Source of the DNA: Phymorhynchus buccinoides
Lineage: Eukaryota; Mollusca; Gastropoda; Neogastropoda; Raphitomidae
DNA: 64,000 nt
NCBI GenBank assembly: GCA_017654935.2
Contig: CM065710.1
Span: forward strand, 30,117,956-30,181,955
Reading direction: 5' to 3'
Of this stretch, positions 43,420 to 54,012 are shown one piece after another (positions within the stretch are counted from its first letter, which is position 1; each line of letters opens with the position of its first letter). A model generated the notes under the pieces. That model was not told the origin of the DNA. It saw only the letters and a program-made list of their open reading frames with translations, and ran no database searches. Position numbers and translations under genes: made by a program.

Positions 43420-43467
43420 CATCACTTCTCTTTGAACATGAACCACGACTTTCTCGATAAAAGCGCA
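43420..43467 (-). pseudogene. Partial copy of the glycosyltransferase CDS end (proximal)
   Basis: The minus strand reads atgttcaaagagaagtgatg, matching the terminal Phe-Lys-Glu-Lys codons and stop of gene 2 but lacking the Gly-Val codons. It is embedded in caccaccatcatc-type repeats shared with the true 3' end. Confidence 0.6.
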
Positions 43468-43501
43468 CCACCACCATCATCACCACCATCCTCCCATCCC
43501 A

Positions 43502-44191
43502 TCACACGCCCTTCTCCTTGAACAGCTGCAGAGGGTTGATGGCCCCGTTCTCCATGAAATACAAATCGTGGTTGGACCGGCGCATGTAGGCCGCCGACTT
43601 GCCAAAGACGCTGTAGGTCAGCACCAGAACATCGCACATCGACAGCAGGTACTGGTCAGCCAGGACCTTCTCGAAACCCACGCACGTGTCCTCCACGGCC
43701 ACGCGGCTCTTGTCAATGTGCATGATCTCCCCTTTGACGTCCACGGCCTGGCCCGGGAACGCGTCCACCACCTTGGCGCGCACGGCCTCCGAATCGCTGG
43801 CCACGAAAATGCGGTACTTCTTCGGGTCCTTAAAATGGTGGAGGAAGTTCCACAGGGGCCGGATGCTCTGAAGGGTGTTGCGCACCTCAGAGTCGTTGGG
43901 GATGGACGGGTTCTTCCCCAGCCGGACGTGCCCGCAGACGAGTTTGTGCCGGCTGGACGGCTTGGCTAGCCGCAGGGCTTGGTCTATGCGGCGCCGCACC
44001 CGCTTGTTGAGCTTGAAGATGTTCTGCCACAGGTCGGCGAAGACCAGGGGGCGGGGCTTGTTACGCACCTTCTTCTTGAAGACGTGGACGTAGTGGGGGT
44101 TGGCCTTCAGGGCGTAGAAGTAGTCGTAGTTGGTGGTGAGGTAGACCACGTCCTCGGGGTAGACTGCGTCAAAGTCCACCATCTGCATCAC
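43502..44191 (-). CDS. Fucosyltransferase-like glycosyltransferase, last exon (catalytic C-terminal half)
   Basis: The acceptor is CTTCACAG at 44193-44192; the exon is phase 0, 229 codons plus TGA at 43504-43502. Domains in order: VDFDAVYPEDVVYLTTNYDY, a basic stretch, VCGHVRLGKNPS (an HxRxG sugar-nucleotide motif as in GT11, GT23, GT37 and GT65 fucosyltransferases), YRIFVASDSEAVR (the second strand motif), and VLADQYLLSMCDVLVLTYSV then FGKSAAYMRR (the third motif, closest in look to GT37 and GT23 enzymes). Together with exon 49410-48751 it makes the GDP-fucose-type fold. The acceptor sugar cannot be predicted. The superfamily is confident, the family is not. Confidence 0.9.
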   Translation of the reverse strand: MMQMVDFDAVYPEDVVYLTTNYDYFYALKANPHYVHVFKKKVRNKPRPLVFADLWQNIFKLNKRVRRRIDQALRLAKPSSRHKLVCGHVRLGKNPSIPNDSEVRNTLQSIRPLWNFLHHFKDPKKYRIFVASDSEAVRAKVVDAFPGQAVDVKGEIMHIDKSRVAVEDTCVGFEKVLADQYLLSMCDVLVLTYSVFGKSAAYMRRSNHDLYFMENGAINPLQLFKEKGV

Positions 44192-44274
44192 CTGTGAAGG
44201 GTACAACATAATCATGGGTGAAACTCCCCCCAAAATGAAAACAAAAGCTGAAAGATAGGGGTCCAGGGTAGAGG

Positions 44275-44780
44275 TGGGGGGGGGGGGGGAAACCTGTTTG
44301 AACCGAAAAACCGGTGCTAGTCTTTCGCGGTTCGAAAAACCGATTTGAGTTGATGTGAACTGCAAACTGAAAGTAAGTTTTTCTTAGAATAACGCATTCT
44401 TTTCGAAAAGCAACACTGATTATCAGCGCAGATTGGGTGTTTGTAAACCAAGAGTAGCTGTTTCTAGTTTGTGGTGGTGTATGGCTTTGACTTTGATTGA
44501 GTGTTGAGTTGAGTGTGTGTGTGTCATAAGTCATAAGTTTCTTTATTGTGTGTGTGTATGTGTGCGCGTGCGTGCGTGTGTATGTGAATATTCTGACAAA
44601 TAAATATGTGTTTGCATAGGTAAAACTAGTTATGCGAGTACTGGTTTTTAACCAGTTCGAAGAGGGAAAACCGGCTTAAAACCAGTTCGGATTTTTGAAC
44701 CGGTTCTCAACTCTACTCCGGGGGACCGCCCAGGGTCCCCACAAGGGGTGCAGGGGCAGAGCCCCGTTGGACAATTCAGG
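44275..44780. other. Intron with an unassigned repeat-like segment
   Basis: Words such as cgaaaaaccggtgctag, accggcttaaaaccagttcg and gaaccggttctcaac are arranged as scattered inverted aaccgg motifs. A ggggtgcaggggcagagccc stretch of the type common in dispersed repeats follows. I could not define element ends. Confidence 0.4.
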
Positions 44781-44784
44781 GGGG

Positions 44785-45165
44785 GGGCAAAGCAGCGTGA
44801 GTGACCCGGGTTCGAATCCCGGCCTCCTCGCCCTTTCTTTCTAGTTTGACAGGAAAATCGAACTGAACGTCCAGTCCTTCGGATGGGGACTTAAAGCTAG
44901 TCTGACCCGTGCGCTTTACGCAATCACATAAAATTCCCATGGCCGTTGAAAGTCGGTAAGAGCAGGGAGAAATCCCGTTGCCTGGTATGGCCAAATTGAT
45001 AGCTAGGTTTTCCAAGTGTGCCCACACCCCCTTCTCATCCTGTGCCCCCCCCCCCCCCCCCCCAATTTTTTTTAAATTTTGGGTAGGCGCTGCACTTGCG
45101 GCGACGTGCTCTCTGGGGGAGAGCAGCCCGAATTTCACAGAGATAAGTCTCTGTGACTAGAATAT
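44785..45165 (+). mobile_element. tRNA-derived SINE with composite 3' module
   Basis: A B-box word gggttcgaatccc lies at 44808, followed by ccttcggatggggacttaaa, which resembles molluscan SINE central or tail domains. A poly-C run and the gcccgaatttcacagagat module follow; that module is also found at 33600 (minus) and, inverted, at 1575 and 51990. A clear A box is not visible. Confidence 0.6.
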
Positions 45166-45255
45166 ACTATACCAAATATCTTTATTTTTCTCATCTTTAA
45201 TTTTCCCTTTCTTCTTTGTTGTGTGAGTCTTTTTTTCTTTTCAATGTTTGACCCG

Positions 45256-45690
45256 ACATAGGCCGTGTACACACATATAAGCGGAGATTCCGTGCAGCAA
45301 TCACATGCGCAATCCGTAAATAACTTAATAAGTGGTAGAAAGAAGGGAAAAAATGGATGATTTAGAGAAAATTCGGACACGTGCGCAAATCTGTTCCCTT
45401 CTTTCTTTGACTTATTTGCCAATGAGCGACTTAGCTGGCTCTTTTGTCCGCCAGGTGGCATAACGCTCGAGTGGGGCTAATCTTCTCTATATTCTTAGTT
45501 GGGGATAAAGAGAGAGAGAGAGATAGGGAGGAGTCCCACCCTCTCTCTCTCTCTCACTACGTCCAACTAAGAATATAGCGTGATAAGCCCCTAGTGGATT
45601 GACTGCCCCCTGGTGGTCAAATTATCGCCATAAGTCGACCATTGCGCACGGGTTTCCGCATGGAATCTCCGCATATATGTGTGTGTACAT
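45256..45690. mobile_element. MITE family Q, copy 2, interrupted
   Basis: The left part ggccgtgtacacacatataa to tttgacttatttgcc (45258-45420) and right part gcgcacgggtttccgcatgg to tgtgtacatggcc (45644-45693) belong to one family Q element. It is split by a 220-base inverted-repeat element (45423-45643) of the tcgacttatggcg family, whose free copy is at 14167-14395. Confidence 0.82.
45423..45643. mobile_element. Nested inverted-repeat MITE (tcgacttatggcg family)
   Basis: The ends aatgagcgacttagctggc and ttatcgccataagtcgaccatt are imperfectly inverted. Inner arms gctaatcttctctatattct and agaatatagcgtgataagcc also pair. The centre is (GA)n/(CT)n. Confidence 0.8.
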
Positions 45691-45744
45691 GGCCTTGTTC
45701 TCTTTTTCTTTTTCTGATCTGAGCTGGCGGCAACACAGATGACA

Positions 45745-46390
<646 letters not shown>

Positions 46391-46689
46391 ATGCTTAATA
46401 TCCTACATCAAACGGGTGCCATGCCCTTTCAACTTATCAGCTAGCAATCATAACAAATTTGCTGCAGTCTTTTTGTTCTTTGACGGGAGCCATAAAAATA
46501 ATTTGCCAGTATGGGTAGTTTCTGTGATTAAACCAGCGACCCTTGCCTTTTCACTTCCTGTGTTTTGCTGCTCCAGCATTTCCTCTGGGTTTAACTTCAT
46601 TTCCCTTTCTAAGTTGCCAAAGAGTAACTTTTTTTTTTCTTTCGAAAATAATCAGAGTTGATTGTGGCCATGCACAGTGAAGAAGAATT

Positions 46690-46756
46690 ATGTGTCTCAG
46701 AGTGAGTGAAGAAGAATTGTGTGTGTGTTACGTGTCTCAGAGTGAGAGTGAAGAAG

Positions 46757-46833
<77 letters not shown>

Positions 46834-46870
46834 TGCGTGTGTGTGTGTGTGCGTGCGTACATGTGTGCGT
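46690..46870. repeat. (GT)n microsatellite preceded by a short duplication
   Basis: The word gtgtctcagagtgagagtga-type, with aagaagaattgtg, occurs twice before a pure (GT)n run at 46760-46815. Confidence 0.85.
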
Positions 46871-47078
46871 CAGACCTGTTTACCCCCTACACAAGTCTTG
46901 AGTAGTCTGGATAGCTGAAATGAGTAGTTTTGGAGTGAAATGAGTAGTCCTATTCATTAAACCATCAAATAATGTTCACTGAAAATTAGTAATTAGAGCA
47001 TTATTTTCAATTTTGAAGAGTAGCAGAGGTTCAAATTGAGTAGAATACTACTCGAAAAGAGTAGAGTAAACAGGTCTG
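46871..47078 (+). mobile_element. MITE family E, full copy (208 bp)
   Basis: Termini CAGACCTGTTTAC and GTAAACAGGTCTG are a perfect 13-base inverted repeat. GTGCGT flanks both sides (46865-46870, 47079-47084), although the (GT)n setting makes this duplication weaker than cgataa at 13771-13979. Internally gagtagt words recur. No coding capacity. Confidence 0.9.
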
Positions 47079-47209
47079 GTGCGTGCATGTGTGTGTGTGT
47101 GTGTGTGTGTGTAGTGTTTGTGTGGGGTGTGTGTGCAGTGTGTGTGTGTAGTGTGTACATGTGTGTGCATGCACGCAAACACACGTGCATGTTAAGATTT
47201 TCATAAATG

Positions 47210-47345
47210 TATCACCATTATCAATAATAAGGATAATGTTATCATCAACATCATCATTTTCATCAGCAGCAGCAGCAACTGCAGCAGCATCATCATCATC
47301 ACCATCATCATCATTATCCATCATCATGATCTTGTTTCTCATCAT
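47210..47345. repeat. CAT/CAG trinucleotide tract
   Basis: Interrupted atcatcatca and cagcagcagcaactgcagca runs lie in gene 2's last intron. No gene is seen. Confidence 0.85.
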
Positions 47346-47612
47346 CCGTCACTCACCCTCAAACTATTACTAACCTACATTACAGTGATGTACCGAGGAT
47401 CGAAAAGCGACAGGACAAACCGTCCTGAGACAACAGAAATCAATAGGACAATGTCCTGGCTCTTGAATCTATCAATCAGACAAGGCGTGCCAGTGTTAAA
47501 ATTGTAATCAGACATTTGTCCTGACAGGGGAGAACACAATAGGACATTTTCAATGTTAATAGGTCAATGGCCTATGACCGGGGGCCTCAGGTCATCACTG
47601 CTACAGGTCTAA

Positions 47613-47712
47613 ATAGTTAAAACACCACATCATTCACAGGCTGTAGATATCATAAGCCTCGAACTCAGCACCGCCAAATTGGAAACCTTCACCTTCCAAT
47701 CCATGATGACCA
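47613..47712 (-). pseudogene. Decayed partial copy of glycosyltransferase exon 48751-49410
   Basis: The minus strand encodes MDWKVKVSNLAVLSSR, which mirrors VDWKVNVSDLEGLSSR of the real exon. It continues through the region of the donor (gatgtggtgttttaactatt against gacgtggtgtttagacag). It has several indels and stops, so it cannot be used. It ends a few bases before a truncated family E MITE (47718-47869). Confidence 0.8.
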
Positions 47713-47717
47713 TGATA

Positions 47718-47869
47718 CAGACCTGTTTACATCCTGCACGACTCACGAGTCTTGAGTAGTCTGGAAAGCTGGAGTGAGTAGTTTTGGTGTGAAATGAGTA
47801 TCCCTCTTCATTAAACCAACAAATAATGTTCACTGAAAATGAGTAATTAGAGCACTGTTTTCAAATTTG
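47718..47869 (+). mobile_element. MITE family E, truncated copy
   Basis: The left end cagacctgtttacatcctgc is intact. The element is lost after agcactgttttcaaatttga, where the (GAT)n field starts. Confidence 0.85.
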
Positions 47870-48670
47870 ATGATGATGACTACGAAAGAATGATGACAAT
47901 GACAACGACGATGATGATGACAATGATGATGATGGTGACATCAACAATGACGATGGTAATGATTATAAAATAGTGACGACATCATGAACAACAACGGCAA
48001 TGACGACGATGATGATGATGATGATAATGATGCTGACATCAACAATGATGATGGTAATGATGATGAAATGGCGATGACATCATGAACAATAATGGCAATG
48101 ATGATGATGATGATGATAATGATAATGATGATGATGATGATCACATCAACAATGACGATGGTAATGATAATAAAATAGTGAACAACAACGGCAATGATGA
48201 TGATGAGGATGATGATGAGAAGAATATGATGATGATAATAATGTTGATAGTGATCACTGATGATGATGATGATGATATCAACAACGATGATGGTAATGAA
48301 AAAATTATTTTTTTTGGGAAAATTTTGAATACGGAATTTGACACCACTAAACGGAATGGCCGGAACCGCGGCCGGAAACCGGAAAAATTCCGGGAAATAC
48401 GGAAAGGTTGGCAGCTATGATATTGATGAGGATGAGGATGAGAAGAATATGATGTTGATAGTGATCACTGATGATGAGGAGGAGGATGATGATATCAACA
48501 ATGATGATGGTAATGATGATGAGATGGTGATGACATCATGAACAACAACAGCAACGATGATGATGATGATGATAATGATGATGATGATGTTAATGATGAT
48601 GGTGATGATCATAATGTTGATAGTGATGACGACAAAGGTGACGATGAAGTTGACAGCAATGATAACGAAC
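47870..48670. repeat. Large (GAT)n/(AAT)n repeat field with higher-order units
   Basis: Units containing acatcaacaatgacgatggt and gacatcatgaacaacaacgg recur about every 115-120 bases, separated by pure gatgatgat runs. A non-repeat island (48300-48418, tttgggaaaattttgaatac) sits inside. All long frames here (poly-Ile, poly-Asp, poly-Ser) are artefacts. Confidence 0.92.
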
Positions 48671-48750
48671 ACAGAAGTATATATATTTAAGCATAAAGAA
48701 TGAAGCCGACGACAAAAAACGCTATTTTTCTATTTTCCACTTCGACCTAC

Positions 48751-49410
48751 CTGTCTAAACACCACGTCGTTGACACTGTAGATATGTCTGGAGCTCAGCC
48801 CTTCCAAATCAGAGACGTTCACCTTCCAGTCCACGATGCGGGGGTGGAACAGCACCTGCAAGGGGCAAGGCGAGTCCATCACCACGCCAAACGTCCGGTT
48901 GGTCACCAGGGAAATCAGGTACGCCGACAGGATCCCGTGCTGCCGGTCGCCCCACCCGCAACACGTCATGTTCGCCCGACACAGGTAGACAATGTAGCGA
49001 CGACGGTTTTGCGACACTGACACTGATGACGATGACAACAACGTCGGCGGGATGACGATGGTGCCGTCGCCTCGAACGGTGATGCCCAGCAGTTCGGACT
49101 CTTTCCGGAAAAGGTGATGTTGCTGGTTGACGATGCTGATGTTCTGGACGGTGATTTCCAGGTTGTTGAGCACTTTCATGTTGTCCTGGTGTTCGCCTAG
49201 AACCCCCCCCGCCGCTGCGACCATTGTTGTTGTTGTTGAGGGGGGGAGGAAGCCCCCCCATCCCCCCGCCGCCGCTGCAACAACCCCCCCAGTCCCTGCC
49301 CCCGCAGAGTAAGCCCCCCCCCGGAGGAGGAGATCTTTCTTGTGGTCGGGCCACGACTGTTTGGGGAGAGGGTCGTTGGGTGCTGCTGCTGTGAAACCCT
49401 GAGCGGAGTC
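48751..49410 (-). CDS. Fucosyltransferase-like glycosyltransferase, third exon
   Basis: The acceptor is CCTCCCAAG (AG at 49412-49411) and the donor CAG/gtaggt at 48750; 220 codons, phase 0 on both sides. It starts DSAQGFTAAAPNDPLPKQSW, continues a Gly/Ala-rich stem (VVAAAAGGWGGFLPPSTTTT), then MKVLNNLEITVQNIS. It enters the catalytic domain with YIVYLCRANMTCCGWGDRQH, GILSAYLISLVTNRTFGVVM and WKVNVSDLEGLSSR. The CxWGDRxxGI motif and following helix form the first half of the fucosyltransferase fold. Sequons NIS, NMT, NRT and NVS fit a lumenal location. Two other long frames overlap the GC-rich half but lack family similarity. Confidence 0.9.
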
Positions 49411-49621
49411 CTTGGGAGGCAGAGAGAGAGAGAGAGAAAAAAAAAGAGTTGAGGATGTTGGATAATATTAACGCACATGCATGCATACACGTACATATAC
49501 AGTGCATGCGTGCGCGAGTACACACACACACACACACAAAACAAACATGGTTATTACCATAATCTATTAAGACTCCCTCTAAGATGTGATCTAAAATAAC
49601 GTTCACCAATCCCCCCCCCCC

Positions 49622-49972
49622 CCCCCCCCCCTTCTTCTTCTTCTTCTTCTGCGTTCCCAGGCCATAAGGCCATAATGGGTAAGGTACGTATGTGTCCGGT
49701 TTTCAGTTTTCACTGGTCTCCCCGCTACGTACAGCCGACACATTCCGATTTCGGAGGAGCTCAAAGATTGGAAGATGTTTTTTTGGAGAGAAAAAAAGGC
49801 GGGAGAATGGGGCCAATAAGTCAGAAAGATAGTAGGTGATAGAAAGCAAAGGGAAAAGGCAGAGTCAAACAGAGTAAAAAGACAAGAGGAAGTTACAAGC
49901 ACAGAACTTCCAGAAGGTGGGGGGAACTATTTTTACGAAAGACCCCCCCCCTGGTATCCCCACGAGGAGAAG
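49622..49972 (-). mobile_element. SINE-like family, subfamily A
   Basis: Minus orientation, with (TTC)n at the tail end and an adjoining poly-C run. The A module (ggccataaggccataatggg, gctacgtacagccgacacat) and body are complete to gacccccccctggtatcccc. Confidence 0.87.
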
Positions 49973-50029
49973 CAAGCATTCAATTTCAAAGACAGTTAAC
50001 TCATTCGCATCGCAACGATTTTTTAATTA

Positions 50030-50636
50030 CAGTGGTCGCCGCTTTATAAAGCCATTTTGGGACGAAAAATGGCTTTAATAAGCGGTGGATTTAATAACCG
50101 GCCGTTCAGGATTACGTCAGCTTCAAACACTTTTTTTATTTTGCTTCTCTTTTGTTTACGTCAGTCACACTTTCACACTTTCTTTCGTCATTTACACTTG
50201 CTTGAATCTAAACACAACTTCACAAGGCCTCTTAAACGATGTTGAACTTTTGTTTTAATTACATTGATCAATCGATAATTTCGGAAACATTAATCGGCAG
50301 AGAAGAACGATTTTATCAGAGTTTGTTGGTTGGTCGACTTCCACAACAGTTCTCGCACGGAGTCTGCGAATTGTCCAAATTCCTCCATGTCGTAACATGT
50401 CATATTTTCTCCGCCCAAAAAAAAGAAAAGAAAAGAAAAAAGAACAAAATCGTGTGAGTTTTAGTCACAAACTATGTGATTTCTCTGAGAAAAGTGGCTT
50501 TAATAAGCGGCGGGGTGGTTTTATTAAGCGGCTTTCTTTATTACATAACACATAGTGAAAAATCCGGACCGTAAGAAATCGGCTTTAATAAGCGGCTGGC
50601 TCTATTAACCGCGGTTTTATAAAGCGGCGACCACTG
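50030..50636. mobile_element. TA-flanked element, CAGTGGTCGCCGC ends (607 bp)
   Basis: TA at 50028-50029 and 50637-50638. The termini cagtggtcgccgctttataa and ttataaagcggcgaccactg are perfect inverted repeats. Words such as ggctttaataagcgg recur within both subterminal regions. It fits Tc1/mariner-pogo, non-autonomous. Confidence 0.92.
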
Positions 50637-50785
50637 TATTAAAAAAACTCACAAAATCACTCCAGCCATACACACAAAAAAAACATACAGAAACAAAAGA
50701 AGAAATGAAAGAAGATTTCGGGGTTTTACTTCAGGTTTAGACATATGGAAGTGGTAGATCAGACTTTTTTTTATATATATATATA

Positions 50786-51090
50786 CTCGCCTTGGCATGA
50801 GGCTGTGTCAGACCAGTTGACATAAGCTAGAACACCAAGGCTACATCAAAATGTTGTTACGCTCTGCATGGTTGTGCGGGGATCGTCCTAGGCCATGGCA
50901 AGCTCCTAGCACAACATCATCAGTCTTAAATCCTCCGAAGTCGGAGTGTGGCTGCCCACGTGGTGGGGTAATCAAAAACGGTCACACATGTAATGTCCTC
51001 ATCCCTAGCTGTTGCATTTGTACCATAGTGTTCAAGTGCTTCGGCTGTTGGGATGATCCCTGGAGTCTTTAAGCCAGGGTAATACAACAA
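50786..51090 (+). mobile_element. Dispersed family J, copy 2
   Basis: It starts cgccttggcatgaggctgtg, runs through cataagctagaacaccaagg and gagtgtggctgcccacgtgg, and ends ggagtctttaagccagggta. The K relative lacking it places its limits to within a few bases. Confidence 0.8.
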
Positions 51091-51349
51091 CATACATAGG
51101 CTTTATATAGAAAAACTCTACACCGATTGGTTCCCCCACAACGAACCACTACAAAAGCAAAGTCAGAGGCAAAATTGTGGTTCAAGGGAGTGAAACGAGT
51201 TTAGAAGTGACCAAGGTATGGTGTGCACACAGATTTACTTCCCTTGAAGCAAATGCATCAAATTAATTAACAGCTACCTATTAATTCCGGACATATATGG
51301 CCGGAACGACTTGAATGAGTTAAACATTGAAAACACAGGGTGTTTTTTT

Positions 51350-51502
51350 CCAATTATAAGACTCCCTCCCACATAAGACCCACTTCTCTGAGACATTGCC
51401 CTTCTTTGTAAGTGTTAAAATCACCTCCCTTATAAGACCCCTCCCTAATAAGACCTCAATTTGGATGATTTTTGAAGGTCTTATAAGGGAGGTTCCACTG
51501 TA
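51350..51502. mobile_element. MITE family G
   Basis: The right end is aaggtcttataagggaggtt then ccactgta. Inside are agacattgcccttctttgta and cacctcccttataagacccc. The left end has decayed (ccaattataagactccctcc). Confidence 0.8.
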
Positions 51503-51518
51503 ATATTATAATACATAC

Positions 51519-51938
51519 CATCAACTTGCCCTCTGAAGCAGCAACAGACAATTTCAGCTCCTCCCTACCACCATACTCTCGACTACCTCCCCTGACGACC
51601 ACCGCACCCCCATCCACACTCTTCCAGCCACCCCCACCACCCCTACCACCCCCTTCCTTGCGGTTGCTGGCCAGCTCTCGGGGAGGGGGGACAACACCCT
51701 CTTGCTCTCCCAAACTGTGGTGGTGGCGAAAATCTCGATGGTGATAGTGGTGGTGGTTGTTGCTGCTGCTGGGAGGGAGGGTACGGGAGGAGGAGGAGGA
51801 GGAGAGGTGCAGGGGGGCTACGGCCTGGAGGCGGGTGTGGGGGAGGGTGAGAGCCGCGTCTTCCAGGTAGAGGAGGCTGACCGCCACGGTAAGGATGCAG
51901 AGGCCCAGCAAGGCTACTAGCGCGTAATAGGGCCGCAC
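51519..51938 (-). CDS. Fucosyltransferase-like glycosyltransferase, second exon (signal anchor and stem)
   Basis: The acceptor is TTTTTGCAG (AG at 51940-51939) and the donor ATG/gtatgt; 140 codons, phase 0 on both sides. It encodes VRPYYALVALLGLCILTVAV plus SLLYL, a single membrane span near the N-terminus as in type II Golgi glycosyltransferases. The low-complexity stem follows with Ser runs, a His-rich stretch (NNHHHYHHRDFRHHH) and Gly/Arg repeats. No catalytic motif is present. It is coding because it supplies the only membrane anchor for the catalytic exons and joins both neighbours in frame. Confidence 0.85.
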
Positions 51939-51973
51939 CTGCAAAAATGGACAAGTATCATATTATTATTAGG

Positions 51974-52425
51974 TACTTTATAGTCACAGAGGCGTCTCTA
52001 TGAAATTCGGGTTGCTCCCACCTGGAGAGCGCGTCGCAGCCAGAGGTGCACCACCCAATTTTTTGGGGCATGCAATTTTTTTGTGACTGATGAGGAACTC
52101 AGGAAGGGGGTGGGGGTAAATTTTGACCAAATAAAAACTTTTTCGTTGGGCTTTGGTAACTTTAGAAGGGAGGTAGAAAACAGATGAAAAGAGAGATTGA
52201 AAGATGGAAAGAGAAATTGACACAAATTGGCGTTGCCACTGGGCTTAACTGAGCTAAGTGCATGGGCACACGGGACCTCGGTTTATCATCTCATCCGAAA
52301 GATTCCACGTTCAGACCGCAAGGCCTAGTGCAAAGTGAGAGGAAAAATCCCCTGTACCAAAGTTCGAACTCGGGTTTACTTGACACGAAGCGAACGCGCT
52401 ACCACTGTGCCACTCTACATATATA
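51974..52425 (-). mobile_element. tRNA-headed SINE and the ctcccacctggagagcgcg module
   Basis: From 52425 downward on the minus strand: tggcacagtggtagcgcgtt (A box), gagttcgaac (B box), then tttcggatgagatgataaac and ccgaggtcccgtgtgccc. The adjoining 51974-52090 segment (gaaattcgggttgctcccac, gagagcgcgtcgcagccaga) is the same partner module found at 1565-1610 and 2031-2160. The two therefore seem to travel together. Confidence 0.78.
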
Positions 52426-52577
52426 TATATATACTAGCTAGTCCTGCTCACTATGCTACGCTTCGCACACACACACAAACTCTCACACTCACTCTCTCCC
52501 CCCCCCCCCCCCCTCTTTCCCTCAGGTTTATGACGCAATGGAAGTAACCAGTGAAAACCAGTGCCAGGGTTCGTACA

Positions 52578-53090
52578 GATCTAGTAAGGAATCTTAAGAA
52601 ATCTTCCTAGCATAAGAGGGAATGTGACACGTGACGTGTGGGGTCTTTAATAGGGTAGGTCTTAGTAGGGAGGGTGTTTTCCCTCGTATAGCTAGTAAGG
52701 AATCTTAAGAAATCTTCCTAGCATAAGAGGGAATGTGACACGTGACGTGTGGGGTCTTTAATAGGGTAGGTCTTAGTAGGGAGGGTGTTTTCCCTCGTAT
52801 AGCTAGTAAGGAATCTTAAGAAATCTTCCTAGCATAAGAGGGAATGTGACACGTGACGTGTGGGGTCTTTAATAGGGTAGGTCTTAATAGGGAGGGTGTT
52901 TTCCCTCGTATAGCTAGTAAGGAATCTTAAGAAATCTTCCTAGCATAAGAGGGAATGTGACACGTGACGTGTGGGGTCTTTAATAGGGTAGGTCTTAATA
53001 GGGAGGGTGTTTTCCCTCGTATAGCTAGTAAGGAATCTTAAGAAATCTTCCTAGCATAAGAGGGAATGTGACACATGACGTGGGGGGTCT
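52578..53090. repeat. 111-bp tandem repeat, about 4.6 units
   Basis: The unit (gctagtaaggaatcttaaga, aatgtgacacgtgacgtgtg, ggtaggtcttagtagggagg) starts at 52691, 52802, 52913 and 53024, with a period of exactly 111 and almost no divergence. Degenerate units extend to about 53280. Confidence 0.95.
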
Positions 53091-53283
53091 TTAATAGGGA
53101 AGGTCTTTGTTGGGAGTGTTTTCCACTCTACTACTGGTAACACTACAGTGTCTCAATCTCACTTAGTCACTACAGAGGGAACCTGACATATGACCTGGGG
53201 GGTCTTTAATAGGGACCCCTCTTTGTTGGGAGGTTCCACTCATACTACTGGTACCCTAAAAAGTCTCCTCTCACTTAGACCAC

Positions 53284-53900
53284 TACAGTGAGACCCCTCC
53301 CTTATAAGACCCCTCCCTTATAAGACCCCTCCCTTATAAGACCCCTCCCTATAAGACCCCTCCCTTATGAGACCCCTCCCTTATAAGACCCCTCCCTTAT
53401 AAGACCCCTCCCTTATAAGACCCCTCCCTTATAAGACCCCTCCCTTATAAGACCCCTCCCTTATAAGACCCCTCCCTTATAAGACCCCTCCCTTATAAGA
53501 CCCCTCCCTTATAAGACCCCTCCCTTATAAGACACCCCTCCCTTTAAGACCCCTCCCTTATAAGACCCCTCCCTTATAAGACCCCTCCCTTATAAGACCC
53601 CTCCCTTAAAGACCCCTCCCTTATAAGACCCCTCCCTTATAAGACCCCTCCCTTAAAGACCCCTCCCTTATAAGACCCCTCCCTTATAAGACCCCTCCCT
53701 TATAAGACCCCTCCCAAATAAGACCCCTCCCTTATAAGACCCCTCCCTTATAAGACCCCTCCCTTATAAGACCCCTCCCTTATAAGACCCCTCCCTTATA
53801 AGACCCCTCCCTTATAAGACCCCTCCCTTATAAGACCCCTCCCTAATAAGACCTCATTTTGGATGATTTTTGAAGGTCTCATAAGGGAGGTTCTACTGTA
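53284..53900. mobile_element. MITE family G whose interior is a 16-bp satellite
   Basis: The left end tacagtgagacccctccctt and right end ataagggaggttctactgta are the family G termini with TA. Between 53291 and about 53856 lie about 35 units of gacccctcccttataa, a word present once or twice in ordinary G copies. Confidence 0.9.
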
Positions 53901-54012
53901 TCATAAGTATTGACAGTTAATCAGCATAACCAATATTGTGGATGAATTACCTTTGACCGCCAAAACCTATAGGTACTTATGAAAGCCATACTCGTCTCTG
54001 ACCATAATGATA

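Larger units (their letters stand above)
49996..51323. mobile_element. TTAA element family K split by two younger insertions
   Basis: It begins ttaactcattcgcatcgcaa and ends cgacttgaatgagttaa. The uninterrupted relative at 56543-57038 shows that 50030-50636 (TA-flanked element) and about 50786-51090 (family J) are insertions. Shared blocks include actccagcc, tcgacttc-free tttacttcaggtttagacat and ccgattggttcccccacaac. Confidence 0.85.

Noticed and set aside
47941..48672. Poly-Ile/Ser/Asp frames resembling membrane or acidic proteins
   Set aside because: They are frames of (GAT)n and (AAT)n repeats in an intron of gene 2.
48809..49609. 266-residue frame over exon 3 of gene 2 (Arg/Gly/Pro rich)
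   Set aside because: It is a shadow in another frame of the GC-rich coding exon. The frame encoding YIVYLCRANMTCCGWGDRQH is the one continuous with neighbouring exons and with family motifs.
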